The notes: a model not told the origin generated them from the sequence alone. 64,000 nucleotides of DNA from UBA7330 sp965243485 (GCA_965243485.1 CBDEVP010000001.1:1116001-1180000), one strand, 5' to 3'; counted from the stretch's first letter, positions 33,524 to 44,152 are shown. Made by a program: numbers and translations.

Positions 33524-35902
33524 TTGAATAAATATCTGTTAGCACTACTTCTGTCGGTCGTGATATTCTGTGCATTCTCTCAAACCAGGCATACACTTAG
33601 CGGCTATGTAAAGGATCAATCAAATGGAGAATCTCTCATTGGTGCCAATGTGGTAGTAGAGGAGCTATCGACGGGGACGATCACCAATGTGTATGGTTTC
33701 TATTCCCTTACTTTGGACCACGGGCTCTACACAGTTTCTTACCGGTTTGTTGGATATGAGACCGTGACAAAAAATATTGACCTTAATGAAAATTTGAGGA
33801 TAGATATTGAACTTGTGGAGGAAGGTCAGCAGTTGGAAGCCGTGGTTGTATCAGCGGAAGCTGAGGACCGTAACGTAACAGCTGTGGAGATGAGTACAGC
33901 AGAGCTGGACATCAAAACTATCCAAAAAATTCCGGCCTTTCTTGGCGAAGTGGATGTGGTCAGATCTCTTCAATTACTTCCGGGGGTAAGTACTGTGGGA
34001 GAAGGGGCTTCGGGTTTCAACGTACGTGGAGGAGGCGTTGGTCAAAATCTGGTACTCCTTGACGAAGCTCCGGTTTACAATTCCTCTCACTTATTGGGAT
34101 TCTTTTCTGTATTCAATCCTGATGCGGTAAAAGATGTAAAGCTGTATAAAGGAGGCATTCCACCCCGCTACGGCGGGAGGATCGCCTCTATCCTGGATGT
34201 AAGGATGAAAGAAGGCAATAACAAAGAGTATGAATTCAATGGCGGAATAGGAACGATATTCAGCCGTTTTGCTGTGGAAGGCCCGATTATCAAAGAAAAA
34301 GCCTCTTTTATCGTGGCAGGTAGGAGATCCTACGCAGATATTCTCGCCAGACCCTTTACTGACATCTTTGATGAGGGGGCTCAACTTTATTTTTATGATC
34401 TTACCCTCAAAACAAACTTCAATATTTCGCAAAAGGACAGGATCTTTCTTTCAGGGTATCTTGGAAGAGATGTATTTAAGTTTGATGCACGGCAGGGGTT
34501 TTCATGGGGAAATAATACTGCCACCCTGAGGTGGAATCATCTTTTCAGCGAAAAGATCTTCAGCAACTTCACATTGTTTTTTAGTGACTATGACTACGAA
34601 CTGGCATTTGGAGAAAATGACCGCGACAGATTCCAATGGACATCCAGGATACAGACCTACAACTTCAAACCCGAATTTACCTATTTCATCAATCCGCGCA
34701 ATGAACTCACTTTTGGAGGAGAGGCTGTACTTTATCGATTTAAGCCAGCTGAGGCTTTTGGTGTAAGTAACGGTGAAGGGAATGACATTAGCCTTGATGA
34801 GAATAAGGCGCTGGAAGCTTCTCTATATATCGGAAATGAGCAAAAAATTACAGATAAGCTTTCCGCTATGTATGGGTTAAGATATTCCCACTTCGATTAT
34901 CTGGGAGAAGGTACGGCTTACACTTTCAATGACACCATCCCGGGTAGAAGGAGGACAGTACTTAGCTCAAGGGAATACGATCGATTTGAAAGTATTGCAA
35001 GCTACAATTATTTTGAACCCAGGGTTTCTCTTAAATATCAACTGGGGGCTCTCAACTCCATCAAAGCCAGCTACAACCGTACGGTACAATATATTCACCT
35101 GATAAGCAATACGGTAGCCTCAAATCCGCTGGATGTCTGGACTCCAAGTACTAATAACCTAAGGCCTCAGATCGGAGATCAATTGGCGATAGGTTACTTC
35201 CAAAACTTCAATGGTAATGATTACGAAACCTCACTGGAATTATACTATAGAGAAACCTTCAACCAACTGGACTATATCGATGGGGCAGAATTATTCATCA
35301 ATGAACTTCTGGAAGGTGATGTACTTCCCGGCATAGGACGTGCATATGGGACAGAGCTATATCTTAAGAAAAATAGCGGCAAGCTAAACGGATGGATCAG
35401 CTATACACTTGCCCGGACAGAACTCAAAATAGAGGGCGTCAATAATGGTGACTGGTATCCCACAAGATTTGATCAGACACATAATCTAAAAGTCGCAGCA
35501 TTCTATGATATCAATGAAAGGATGTCACTTTCGGGAAATTTTACCTACCTCACGGGCACTCCCACAAATTTCCCGGATCAGAGGTATGAAATTCAGGGCT
35601 ATACCATACCTCTTAACAGTTCGGACTCGAGAAATGCCGTTAGAATCCCTGACTATCACCGGCTTGATTTGAGTTTTACGCTACAAGGAAAAACTTACAA
35701 CAAGAAAGGGAATAGGCGAAAAGTTGAAGATTCGTATGTGTTTACGATTTATAATGTATATGGTCGAAGAAATCCATTCTCTATCTATTTTTCACAGGGT
35801 TCGGACCGGCAGGAGTATGGCACACCGGTAGATACCCAGGCTACACAGCTATCGATCATTGGATCTGTTTTTCCTTCGATTACCTACAATTTCAAATTCT
35901 GA
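33524..35902 (+). CDS. TonB-dependent outer-membrane receptor with CarboxypepD_reg-like domain
   Basis: A 792-residue outer-membrane receptor. The signal peptide (1-19) is followed by a carboxypeptidase-regulatory-like Ig domain (RHTLSGYVKDQSNGESLIGANVVV, about 22-100), then a plug domain (LQLLPGVSTVGEGASGFNVRGGGVGQNLVLLDEAP, about 145-230) and a 22-strand barrel whose last strand ends SITYNFKF. It begins with TTG (33524); no ATG is nearby. The DUF4249 lipoprotein gene starts 2 bp after its stop, the standard receptor/lipoprotein pair of Bacteroidota. The substrate is unknown. Confidence 0.92.
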   Translation: MNKYLLALLLSVVIFCAFSQTRHTLSGYVKDQSNGESLIGANVVVEELSTGTITNVYGFYSLTLDHGLYTVSYRFVGYETVTKNIDLNENLRIDIELVEEGQQLEAVVVSAEAEDRNVTAVEMSTAELDIKTIQKIPAFLGEVDVVRSLQLLPGVSTVGEGASGFNVRGGGVGQNLVLLDEAPVYNSSHLLGFFSVFNPDAVKDVKLYKGGIPPRYGGRIASILDVRMKEGNNKEYEFNGGIGTIFSRFAVEGPIIKEKASFIVAGRRSYADILARPFTDIFDEGAQLYFYDLTLKTNFNISQKDRIFLSGYLGRDVFKFDARQGFSWGNNTATLRWNHLFSEKIFSNFTLFFSDYDYELAFGENDRDRFQWTSRIQTYNFKPEFTYFINPRNELTFGGEAVLYRFKPAEAFGVSNGEGNDISLDENKALEASLYIGNEQKITDKLSAMYGLRYSHFDYLGEGTAYTFNDTIPGRRRTVLSSREYDRFESIASYNYFEPRVSLKYQLGALNSIKASYNRTVQYIHLISNTVASNPLDVWTPSTNNLRPQIGDQLAIGYFQNFNGNDYETSLELYYRETFNQLDYIDGAELFINELLEGDVLPGIGRAYGTELYLKKNSGKLNGWISYTLARTELKIEGVNNGDWYPTRFDQTHNLKVAAFYDINERMSLSGNFTYLTGTPTNFPDQRYEIQGYTIPLNSSDSRNAVRIPDYHRLDLSFTLQGKTYNKKGNRRKVEDSYVFTIYNVYGRRNPFSIYFSQGSDRQEYGTPVDTQATQLSIIGSVFPSITYNFKF

Positions 35903-35903
35903 G

Positions 35904-36845
35904 ATGAAAAGAATATTCACGATATTCATTGTTGCGGTTGTCTTTGGGTGTGAAGACAACATCATGGTGGAGCTTCCGGAAGCGGAACCCATCCTGGCTG
36001 TAGATGCCTGGCTGGAACACCGGCCGGGAGAGCAAAGGATTATCCTGGAATACACGAGGCCTTATTTTGATGCCTCCTCCGCTGAGGGAGTAAGAGGTGC
36101 CAGCGTCAGGGTGCTGGAGGTCCAGGGAACTACCCCCCTGGATACGCTGGATTTTCTGGAAAGTGAAGAAGGGATTTATACATGGTCTCCTTTGGTTGCG
36201 ACAGATTCCTTTGGAACAATTGGAAACCTCTATATTCTGGAGATTATCACCGAAGGCCAACGATACCTCAGCCAGTCCGTCCTTAATCCCGTACCTACCA
36301 TTGACAGCATCACCTTCCGCCAGGAAGACGGGGCGCGCGGTTTTATCCCGGACTTTTACGCCGCAGAATTTTGGTCCCGTGATCTGCTTGGAGAAGGCGA
36401 CACCTACTGGATCAAAACCTGGAAGAATGGTGAATATCTAAATCAGCCTTCGGAGATCAACATCGCCTATGATGCCGGCTTCTCTCAATCAGCACCGGTG
36501 GATAATATACTGTTTATCCAGCCGGTCCGGGATCTGATCAATCCCTTTGACGAGGATCCTGGTGACGACTATCAATTTTTACCTCCCTATCTGAAGGGTG
36601 ACTCAGTCTATGTTCAGATCCAATCCATCGACAATGATGTCTGGTTTTTCCTGACCAATGTGATCGATGAAACCAACAGACCCGGTGGGTTTAGCGAACT
36701 TTTCGCCACACCTTTGTCGAACGTTTACAGTAACATCATACCACAGAATGAGGAGAACAGAGCAGTCGGAATCTTTTGTGTGTCCGCCTTTCACGGCATG
36801 GGTCGAAAATTCACTGATGAGGCTATCCGCGAAGTGCTACAATGA
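35904..36845 (+). CDS. DUF4249 lipoprotein
   Basis: A 313-residue surface lipoprotein from ATG 35904, with signal peptide and lipobox (IVAVVFGC). DUF4249 family features are the N-terminal EAEPILAVDAWLEHRPGEQRIILEY strand pattern and ASVRVLEVQG. It probably partners the upstream TonB receptor in the way that SusD partners SusC, as these genes are nearly always paired. It converges with mnmD. Confidence 0.85.
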   Translation: MKRIFTIFIVAVVFGCEDNIMVELPEAEPILAVDAWLEHRPGEQRIILEYTRPYFDASSAEGVRGASVRVLEVQGTTPLDTLDFLESEEGIYTWSPLVATDSFGTIGNLYILEIITEGQRYLSQSVLNPVPTIDSITFRQEDGARGFIPDFYAAEFWSRDLLGEGDTYWIKTWKNGEYLNQPSEINIAYDAGFSQSAPVDNILFIQPVRDLINPFDEDPGDDYQFLPPYLKGDSVYVQIQSIDNDVWFFLTNVIDETNRPGGFSELFATPLSNVYSNIIPQNEENRAVGIFCVSAFHGMGRKFTDEAIREVLQ

Positions 36846-36889
36846 TCCATGCTTTTCAAAGGTTTCAGAGTGGGTTTTGTAAAAGCGAC

Positions 36890-37549
36890 CTAGAATTTCC
36901 TCGCTCTCACCATTTCTTTTTTTCCCATGGCACCAGGCAAAACCTCTACCTGAAATCCCACAGACTTCAGATCCCGCTTAAACTGACCCTGAGCGCAGTA
37001 GGTCACCAGAATGCCATCGCGTTTTAAAAGCTTAAAACATTTGGAAAGATTATCCCCTGACCAGATTTCCGGCTGTTTTGAAGGTGCAAATGCATCAAAA
37101 TAAATAATATCAAACGTCAGATTTGATTCAAACTCTTCCAGAGTGGTCGTATATTTCCTGAATGAAAAACTATTTTCAAATCGCTCAGGCTCGTCTTCTA
37201 TCTGGTGTATCCTTTCAAAGAAACTATTTTCCTGTTCGTTTTGAGTATAGCCCAATGACCGATAGATATCTGCGGGGATAGGATAAGGTTCCAACGAATG
37301 GTAGCTGACATTTATCCCTCTTTTAAGTGCAAAACGATACGTAAGCAGCGCATTCAGTCCTGTACCGAAGCCAACCTCAAACAAAGACACATCGGTATTT
37401 GTTAAAGATGCTATCCCGTTCTGAATATAAACATGCAGTGATTCGCCCAAAGCGCCTTTGGTCGAATGATAGGTTTCGTCAATGGAATTTAAGTACAGGC
37501 TACTCGAACCATCTTCGGTTGTGATGAGTCTTACCTTAGGGAATGTCAT
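36890..37549 (-). CDS. mnmD: tRNA 5-methylaminomethyl-2-thiouridine methyltransferase (MnmD)
   Basis: SAM-dependent methyltransferase corresponding to the N-terminal half of MnmC; methylates the wobble uridine side chain nm5s2U34. Conserved pieces are DETYHSTKGALGESLHVYI, the SAM loop LFEVGFGTGLNALLT and the catalytic-region FDIIYFDAFAPSKQPEIW. Stand-alone MnmD of about 220 residues is normal in Bacteroidota, where the oxidoreductase half is absent. No promoter consensus was found in the AT-rich region upstream. Confidence 0.88.
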   Translation of the reverse strand: MTFPKVRLITTEDGSSSLYLNSIDETYHSTKGALGESLHVYIQNGIASLTNTDVSLFEVGFGTGLNALLTYRFALKRGINVSYHSLEPYPIPADIYRSLGYTQNEQENSFFERIHQIEDEPERFENSFSFRKYTTTLEEFESNLTFDIIYFDAFAPSKQPEIWSGDNLSKCFKLLKRDGILVTYCAQGQFKRDLKSVGFQVEVLPGAMGKKEMVRARKF

Positions 37550-37854
37550 TGGATGTAATTAATTTTAATTAGAATGGGGGGATTATTATTTTATATTGAT
37601 TTCTTTTGATAATCGTTAAAGAGTTGATAATAGTTTTTAAATTAAATAAAATATGAAATGTTCTTAAAGCTTGCTCTTGCTGACGGATAGGAAAGGGAGT
37701 AAAGTTGGTGGTAAAAGAAGCTATGGCAACATTCCAAAAGAAAGCAAAAAATAAATATAACACATGAAATGAGCATGATTAGTATAACACCCTCCAAGGT
37801 TAAATATAGCTCATGCGAATTCCATGTGACCTTCAAAAAACAAATAATATACAC
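37550..37854. other. AT-rich intergenic region between mnmD and the SusC/D locus
   Basis: 305 bp without a supported gene. Two minus-strand open frames of 64 and 70 codons overlap each other here, have Phe/Ile-rich compositions expected of AT-rich noncoding DNA, and are rejected. It probably contains the divergent promoters of mnmD and the lipoprotein at 37855, but I cannot place a consensus box. Confidence 0.5.
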
Positions 37855-38436
37855 ATGAAAAAGATTTTACTAATCAGTGCAATTGCGGGTTTTATTGTGC
37901 TGAATGCGTGTAATGATAGTGATGATCCGGTTAATCCCCTGGTAAAAACATGGAAGTTGGATGTAATATCAATCGTGATTGAAGAACCAGGTTTCGAAAG
38001 TAATAACCTGGTCGACCAGGATGTAACGATAAGTTATACCATGGAGCTAAGAAATGATCTGACATACACAAGGACACGTGGCGAGGGCGAAACTGCAGAA
38101 GTTGAAAACGGCAACTGGGAAGAGGATGGTGATTTTATTGAGTTGGATCCGGAAGCAGGTACAGCTAAGGATGTGAACACATTTATTTTCTACGACTTCA
38201 CTGTGTCGAGTGTCACAGAAAGGGAATTGGACATTGCATTTGAAGATAATGTCTTTTATATCCCGGACGCGACCATAGACACATGGATCTCTGACGGCAC
38301 GCTCGTTCTCAATGAAGCACAAACTGGCTATGTCTTCAATTCAGAATTGACGCAGCAGGAAATTATTGCCCTTCAGAATGAAGCAGCAGTTGAGGTGACT
38401 GAAGCCTGGGATCTCAATTTTGATGCTATAAATTGA
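37855..38436 (+). CDS. lipocalin-like lipoprotein
   Basis: A 193-residue lipoprotein from ATG 37855 (MKKILLISAIAGFIVLNAC: signal peptide and lipobox). The mature part has a lipocalin-like beta pattern common in Bacteroidota uptake loci: VKTWKLDVISI, YTMELRNDLTYTRTRGEG, ENGNWEEDGDFIEL. Role unknown; perhaps binding of a hydrophobic or metal ligand. It precedes the SusC gene by 32 bp on the same strand and is probably part of that operon. The frame extends 14 codons upstream, but the signal peptide fixes the start. Confidence 0.75.
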   Translation: MKKILLISAIAGFIVLNACNDSDDPVNPLVKTWKLDVISIVIEEPGFESNNLVDQDVTISYTMELRNDLTYTRTRGEGETAEVENGNWEEDGDFIELDPEAGTAKDVNTFIFYDFTVSSVTERELDIAFEDNVFYIPDATIDTWISDGTLVLNEAQTGYVFNSELTQQEIIALQNEAAVEVTEAWDLNFDAIN

Positions 38437-38468
38437 TCCGTATCCCCTTCCAGTAGAAAGTTGAATCG

Positions 38469-41400
38469 ATGGGCATGAGGCTAGCGGCTGTTATTTTTTA
38501 TTTTATATTCTCCCTGAATCTCTATGCCCAGGAAGTTGTAAGAGGAAAGATCACCGATGAGTCCGGTGAAGGAATGATCGGTGTGACCATCCAGATCAAA
38601 GGTACCACCGAAGGTACCGTTACTGATTTCGATGGTAATTTCTCCTTACAGGCCGCACAGGGTCAGACGCTTATGATTACTATGGTGGGTATGGAAACCC
38701 GTGAAGTAGTAGTTGGCGATCCTTCGGATCTTATCAATGTTCAGCTCAAGGAGCAAACAGAAGAGCTGGAAGCTGTCGTGGTTACGGGTTTTCAGGAGGT
38801 GAATCGAAAGCTTTTTACCGGATCCGCCGAAAGCCTCTCCATGGAGGACATGAAGCTTAATGGCCTGACCGATGTGAGCAGGGCGCTTGAAGGTCAGGTG
38901 GCTGGAGTCACAGTTGATAACGTCTCGGGAACTTTCGGAACCTCCCCAAAAATCAGGATCCGTGGCAATACCTCCATCAATGGGTCAAACCAGCCGCTTT
39001 TTGTGGTAGATGGGGTGATCCTTGAAGACATGGCGAGTGTAAATCCCGAGGACCTGATCTCCGGAGATGCCAACACATTGATCAGCTCCTCGGTGGCCAA
39101 TATCAATCCGAATGATATTGAATCTTTTCAGATCCTGAGGGATGCCTCAGCAACAGCCATTTATGGAGCAAGAGCCGCCAATGGTGTGATCGTGATCACC
39201 ACTAAGCGTGGTAAAAGCGGTGCCTTGAGAGTAAACTATACGGCCAATTTCTCAGCAATGGTCAGACCCACATACAATCAATTCTTCCTGATGAATTCAG
39301 CCCAGGAGATGTCTGTATACAGGGAATTGTATGACAAAGGCCTATTGGATATCACCACTTCTGTAAGGGCACAGAATTATGGAGCGATTGGTAAAATGTT
39401 TGATCTGATTGCCAATCATGAATTGGACTGGGGACCCAATGGCACACTGAATGAGCAATTTCTCAATCAGTATGAAAATGCCAATACCGATTGGTTTGAT
39501 GTGCTATTTAATGATGTCAGTCTGCAGCAAACCCATTCTCTAAGTTTCACTTCCGGCACGGAAAAGTCGAACAACTACTTCTCAATAAGTTACCTCGATG
39601 ATCAGGGGCAGACCATCGCCGATAATGTGCAACGTATCACCGGTACGGCCAGAAACACCTATTTCATCTCAGAGGCATTTTCTTTTGGACTAAAACTAAC
39701 TGGTAGCCTCAGAAATCAAAAAGTACCGGGAACGCGGAACCGGGAATTGAATCCCCTTACCGGCCAATACAGCAGAAGTTTTGATATCAATCCTTTCAGT
39801 TATGCTCTGAATACGAGCCGATCCATCCGCCCATATGACGAAGACGGCAATCTGGAATTTTTCCGTAGGAACTATGCGGACTTCAATATCCTGAACGAAT
39901 TGCAGTACAATTTCATGGAGATACAGGTGGCGGATGTATCGGCACAAACCGACTTTGAGATCAATCCGCTTAAAGATCTCTCGATCAAAGGCGTATTTCA
40001 GGCCCGCTATGCCAATACCAAAAGAGATCATACCGTCCATGAAAACTCAAATCAGGCGGGGGCATACCGTGCCAATGAAACTCAATTTATCCAGGACGCC
40101 AATAATCTGCTGTTCAACGACCCCGACAATCCAGGACTTAACCCCGTGGTGGTACTTCCACAAGGGGGCTTTCAATACCTGGACCAGACCACCTTAATTA
40201 ACTTTTTTAGTCGGGTCAGTGCGGACTGGAACAAAAGGATCGGAGAATTTCATGAGATTAATGTCCTCGCAGGCCAGGAGATCCGGTTCACCAACCGGTC
40301 AAACACCAGCACAACCGGACTTGGAGTGGTGTATGGTAGTGGGGAAATTGTCGTGACAGATCCGAATATTATTGAATTTTTCAATATCCAGGACATCGAC
40401 TATTACGACCTGGGTAATGAACGGGATCGTTTTGTCGGGTCTTTTATCAACGGAGGGTATTCATTTAAATCCCGGTATATAGCCAATTTTACAGCCAGAT
40501 ATGATGGTTCCAATCAGTTGGGTCGGTCCAGTGATGTAAGATTCCTCCCCACGTGGAATGTAAGTGGTGCCTGGAACATTTCTCAGGAACCTTTCATGGA
40601 GTTTTCCTTCCTTAACGATCTTAAAATACGTGCCACCTATGGTCTTTCGGGAAATCTACCTCCTAACACCAGTGCGCTTCTAAACCTCCAGGCGGATGTA
40701 ACTGTGCGACCCACGGATGTGGAACCCTATCTATTTATTCAGGACCTGACCAATGACGAGCTGACCTGGGAAAAGCTTAAAGAATTTAATGTGGGCATTG
40801 ACTTTGCACTCTTTGACGGTAAGTTTAATGGTTCCATGGATTATTATAAGAGGAATTCCTTTGATCTGATCGGAGCTGTTCAGACAAGTGGAGTAGGTGG
40901 TCAGGGTCTGAAGATTGGGAATTTCGCAGATATGGAGGCGGATGGGTTTGAAGTTTCTCTTCGCTCCATGAATGTCGACAGAAACAGATTCTCATGGACC
41001 ACAAGCTTCAACATTGGCTATACCTACGACAGGATCACCAGGCTTGATTTCGGTCCCAGGCTCGTAGATGCGATCAATGCCAATGGAGCGGCTGTCCTCG
41101 GGGGACCCAGAAGAGGCCTTTTCTCTACAAAGTTTGCCGGATTGTCTGCCCAGGGCGTCCCACAGTTTTTCAATGCAAACGGAGAAGTGGGGATTGCGGA
41201 TCTTGATTTACAGGATCGGGAAGGCTTGTCAACTCAGCTACAGTATGAGGGCCCATCCGAACCCAGGGGCGGGGGAGGACTCACCAATACGTTTACCTGG
41301 GGAAACCTCACACTAAATGTGCTACTCTCATATAAATTTGATTTCAAAATAAGATTGAATGATGCATTTAATTCGGCTTACACTGATTTCGATGCGCTGC

Positions 41401-41777
41401 CGAGAGAGCTTGTGAACAGGTGGGTAGCCCCCGGAGATGAAGAAATTACGGATATCCCGGTTATCCTGGAAAGAAATTTAGCAACAGCGAATTTTGATTA
41501 TGTTCTGGCCTATCAGTTTTATAACAAAAGTACGGCCAGAGTGGCTGACGGAACTTATGTGAGGTTGAGGTCTGCAAGTCTTTCTTACAGCTTCCCTCAA
41601 AATATTGTTAGTAAGCTGAGGCTGGGTTCTGCCTCCATTTCGCTGGAAGGTCAGAATCTTGCCTTGCTGTACAGGGATAGCAATCTGAACGGACAGGATC
41701 CCGAGTTTTTCAGCAGCGGAGGTGTAGCGTTGCCCGTTCCAAGGATGGTAATTATGGCATTAAATATTGGTTTTTAG
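38469..41777 (+). CDS. SusC/RagA-type TonB-linked outer-membrane receptor
   Basis: An 1102-residue outer-membrane importer. In order: signal peptide (1-20), carboxypeptidase-regulatory-like domain (VVRGKITDESGEGMIGVTIQ, about 22-100), plug with the SusC hallmarks (DVSRALEGQVAGVTVDNVSG, PLFVVDGV, ATAIYGARAANGVIVITTKRG; about 115-245), then a barrel of some 850 residues ending MVIMALNIGF. SusD follows immediately with zero spacing. There is no glycoside hydrolase nearby; a zinc hydrolase lipoprotein is present instead, so the cargo may be peptide-like. Alternative ATG at 38475. Confidence 0.96.
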   Translation: MGMRLAAVIFYFIFSLNLYAQEVVRGKITDESGEGMIGVTIQIKGTTEGTVTDFDGNFSLQAAQGQTLMITMVGMETREVVVGDPSDLINVQLKEQTEELEAVVVTGFQEVNRKLFTGSAESLSMEDMKLNGLTDVSRALEGQVAGVTVDNVSGTFGTSPKIRIRGNTSINGSNQPLFVVDGVILEDMASVNPEDLISGDANTLISSSVANINPNDIESFQILRDASATAIYGARAANGVIVITTKRGKSGALRVNYTANFSAMVRPTYNQFFLMNSAQEMSVYRELYDKGLLDITTSVRAQNYGAIGKMFDLIANHELDWGPNGTLNEQFLNQYENANTDWFDVLFNDVSLQQTHSLSFTSGTEKSNNYFSISYLDDQGQTIADNVQRITGTARNTYFISEAFSFGLKLTGSLRNQKVPGTRNRELNPLTGQYSRSFDINPFSYALNTSRSIRPYDEDGNLEFFRRNYADFNILNELQYNFMEIQVADVSAQTDFEINPLKDLSIKGVFQARYANTKRDHTVHENSNQAGAYRANETQFIQDANNLLFNDPDNPGLNPVVVLPQGGFQYLDQTTLINFFSRVSADWNKRIGEFHEINVLAGQEIRFTNRSNTSTTGLGVVYGSGEIVVTDPNIIEFFNIQDIDYYDLGNERDRFVGSFINGGYSFKSRYIANFTARYDGSNQLGRSSDVRFLPTWNVSGAWNISQEPFMEFSFLNDLKIRATYGLSGNLPPNTSALLNLQADVTVRPTDVEPYLFIQDLTNDELTWEKLKEFNVGIDFALFDGKFNGSMDYYKRNSFDLIGAVQTSGVGGQGLKIGNFADMEADGFEVSLRSMNVDRNRFSWTTSFNIGYTYDRITRLDFGPRLVDAINANGAAVLGGPRRGLFSTKFAGLSAQGVPQFFNANGEVGIADLDLQDREGLSTQLQYEGPSEPRGGGGLTNTFTWGNLTLNVLLSYKFDFKIRLNDAFNSAYTDFDALPRELVNRWVAPGDEEITDIPVILERNLATANFDYVLAYQFYNKSTARVADGTYVRLRSASLSYSFPQNIVSKLRLGSASISLEGQNLALLYRDSNLNGQDPEFFSSGGVALPVPRMVIMALNIGF

Positions 41778-43280
41778 ATGAGAGCGCCTCACAAAATCAT
41801 ATGCTGTTGCATGGCACTGCTCGTAGGTTTAGCTGGCTGTGATTCCTTTCTTGATGTAGTCCCCGACAATCGGGTCGCATTAAATGATTTTGATAAAGCA
41901 GCTCAGCTGCTTACCAACGGATACTCTGTAGCCAGTCCGGCTTTTACCGATTATATGACCGATAATGTGACTTTCACACAGGGAACCAACATCCGGCAAA
42001 ATCATGAGCAGCTTTTTAGCTGGACAGACGGCACCACCGGGCCAGATGAGCAAGACTCACCGGAGTTCTTCTGGAATGAAACCTACAATGCCATTGCACA
42101 TGCCAATGAGGTACTCGCAGTGATCAATGACATACCTGTGACGTCTGAAGAGGACCAGCAAAGACAGGATGCGATCAAAGGGGAAGCCAGGCTGATCAGA
42201 GCCTATGGACATTTTATGCTGGTGAATGTTTTTGCTCCCCACTACGATTTCGAGACAGCGTCATCCACTTTAGGGATTCCTTATATCAAAGACCCGGAGA
42301 CCAGCTTTCTGGCCAAATACCAAAGAAACACTGTGGAAGAGGTTTATGAAGAAATTGAAGATGACCTCCTCAGAGGCCTCGACCTGGTCAATGACAATTT
42401 TTACTCGAACTCAGGCAAGTATCATTTCAATAGAAATGCTGCCCTCGCTTTTGCTTCCCGATTCTATCTCTACAGGGCTGCCAATGCTGAAGACATCCAA
42501 AGTTGTATCCGATATAGCAGCCGAATGTTAGGTTCTGATCCGGGAGCCTTTGTCCGTGACATGACCACTACCGAATTCCGAAATGCCAAAAGCTCCATTA
42601 CAGCCTATCCTCAGCTTTACAACTCACCTGATCTGCAGAGCAATCTGCTGCTGATGAGAAAGATCACCTTGACACATGTTCCCTTCTTTGGTCACGGAAT
42701 AGGCCGAAATGAACACTCTGATCTTTTTGCTGCCAATCCTTTCACAGGATCGACGGATGAAAGAGAAAATCCGGCTTTGACCATGGGGGTCAATTCTGTA
42801 CTGCCTTTAAGGTATGAAATTCTGTTTCAACGCAGCAGCTTGAACTCCAACACAGGATTATACTACTCGATTGCACCAATTTTCCGAGGCGAGGAAGTGT
42901 TATTAAACAGGATCGAGGCCAATATCCTTTTTGGCAACAATAATGACGCCCTGGCAGATCTTCAGGTATTTGTTGAGCGAAGATATCGTGGTGATGATGT
43001 CATTATTACTCTGGATGTATTAAGAGCATTTTTCGGTGCTCAAAATGATCCGGATTTTACTGATTTTCTGGTGTTGCTCAATTACGTGATTTTGGAAAGA
43101 AGAAAAGAATTTCTTGTTCAGGGCATGAGATGGTTTGACATCAAGAGATTTGGCTTTGAGGTTGATCATTTCATCCCTGATGAAGGAGTGATAACACTTA
43201 CAGCCGATGACCCCAGAAAAGCCGTGCAGATCCCGCAATCTGCCATAGATGTCGGAGGATTAGAACCCAATGAAAGATGA
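41778..43280 (+). CDS. SusD/RagB family substrate-binding lipoprotein
   Basis: A 500-residue surface lipoprotein that caps the SusC channel. The signal peptide and lipobox (LLVGLAGC) are followed by the SusD start DSFLDVVPDNRVALNDFDKA. Helical TPR-like regions (IKGEARLIRAYGHFMLVNVFA) form the scaffold, and the C-terminal signature YVILERRKEFLVQGMRWFDIKRFG is diagnostic. It starts directly after the SusC stop and overlaps the metallohydrolase gene by 4 bp. Confidence 0.95.
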   Translation: MRAPHKIICCCMALLVGLAGCDSFLDVVPDNRVALNDFDKAAQLLTNGYSVASPAFTDYMTDNVTFTQGTNIRQNHEQLFSWTDGTTGPDEQDSPEFFWNETYNAIAHANEVLAVINDIPVTSEEDQQRQDAIKGEARLIRAYGHFMLVNVFAPHYDFETASSTLGIPYIKDPETSFLAKYQRNTVEEVYEEIEDDLLRGLDLVNDNFYSNSGKYHFNRNAALAFASRFYLYRAANAEDIQSCIRYSSRMLGSDPGAFVRDMTTTEFRNAKSSITAYPQLYNSPDLQSNLLLMRKITLTHVPFFGHGIGRNEHSDLFAANPFTGSTDERENPALTMGVNSVLPLRYEILFQRSSLNSNTGLYYSIAPIFRGEEVLLNRIEANILFGNNNDALADLQVFVERRYRGDDVIITLDVLRAFFGAQNDPDFTDFLVLLNYVILERRKEFLVQGMRWFDIKRFGFEVDHFIPDEGVITLTADDPRKAVQIPQSAIDVGGLEPNER

Positions 43281-44152
43281 CCGAAAATAGTAAAACGATA
43301 TTTATTCTACTGGTGGGTGTATCCACTTTGCTGCCGGGATGTTTTCCATCAGAAGAACTGGATTTACCAGTAAAAGAGGTAGAAGAGGGAGAATTGAGTG
43401 ATTTGGATATTTATATCAACAATAATTTCCTCGATGAATTCAATATGGCCATTCGTTACAGATATGAAGACCGGTTTGTTGATCCCAATGAGCGAGCCAT
43501 CCCGCCAAGATTATCTGCTGTATCCCCAATGCTGGATTTTATCCAGGAGTATTGGATCAATCCGTACCTGGAAGTAGAGGGCGGGGAAGAATTCTTCCGG
43601 ACACATGTTCCCCCTGAGATCGTCTTCCTGGGAGGGCCCATCTACAATGTGGATGGTACGGTCACACTAGGTACTGCAGATGCCGGAGCAAGAATTACAT
43701 TTACTGATGTAAATAGTATTGACCCTGAAGATGAAGATTGGCGTGACCTGCAGCTCAATGTTGTATATCACGAGTTTTCTCACATTGTGCACCAGAGATA
43801 CAAACTTCCTCCGGGCTTTGAGACCATTTCTCCGAATGGATACTCAGGACCGGGATCGTGGTTTACATTGACCGATGAAGAGGCTCTGTTGCGAGGCTAT
43901 GTCACACCCTATGCCACCTTGAATCCCAACGAAGATTTTGCTGAAACAGTGGCTTTTTATCTTTTTGATTCTGAATTTTTTGAAAAGTATACAATTCTTG
44001 AGACCAATTGCCAAACAAATGAATGTGAGGAGAGGAATGCGGGCCGATCGCTCATCAGACAAAAGGTGGCAGCTATCTCCAATCACTATGAAAGAGTGAC
44101 AGGGATCAACCTGGAATCATTGAGAAACATTATTCAAAATAAGCTGCAGTGA
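43277..44152 (+). CDS. substrate import-associated zinc metallohydrolase lipoprotein
   Basis: A 291-residue lipoprotein (signal peptide and lipobox VSTLLPGC). The HExxH zinc motif is in QLNVVYHEFSHIVHQRY (about residue 164), and a downstream acidic helix NEDFAETVAFYLFD supplies the likely third ligand (E-x-x-A type). This matches the Bacteroidota family found only beside SusC/SusD pairs (TIGR04549 type). The natural substrate is unknown; peptide trimming at the cell surface is inferred. Coupled by 4-bp overlaps on both sides. Confidence 0.87.
   Translation: MTENSKTIFILLVGVSTLLPGCFPSEELDLPVKEVEEGELSDLDIYINNNFLDEFNMAIRYRYEDRFVDPNERAIPPRLSAVSPMLDFIQEYWINPYLEVEGGEEFFRTHVPPEIVFLGGPIYNVDGTVTLGTADAGARITFTDVNSIDPEDEDWRDLQLNVVYHEFSHIVHQRYKLPPGFETISPNGYSGPGSWFTLTDEEALLRGYVTPYATLNPNEDFAETVAFYLFDSEFFEKYTILETNCQTNECEERNAGRSLIRQKVAAISNHYERVTGINLESLRNIIQNKLQ

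Noticed and set aside
37569..37854. Two overlapping minus-strand open frames of 64 and 70 codons
   Set aside because: Phe/Ile-rich random composition in an AT-rich gap, no start context, mutual overlap in different frames.
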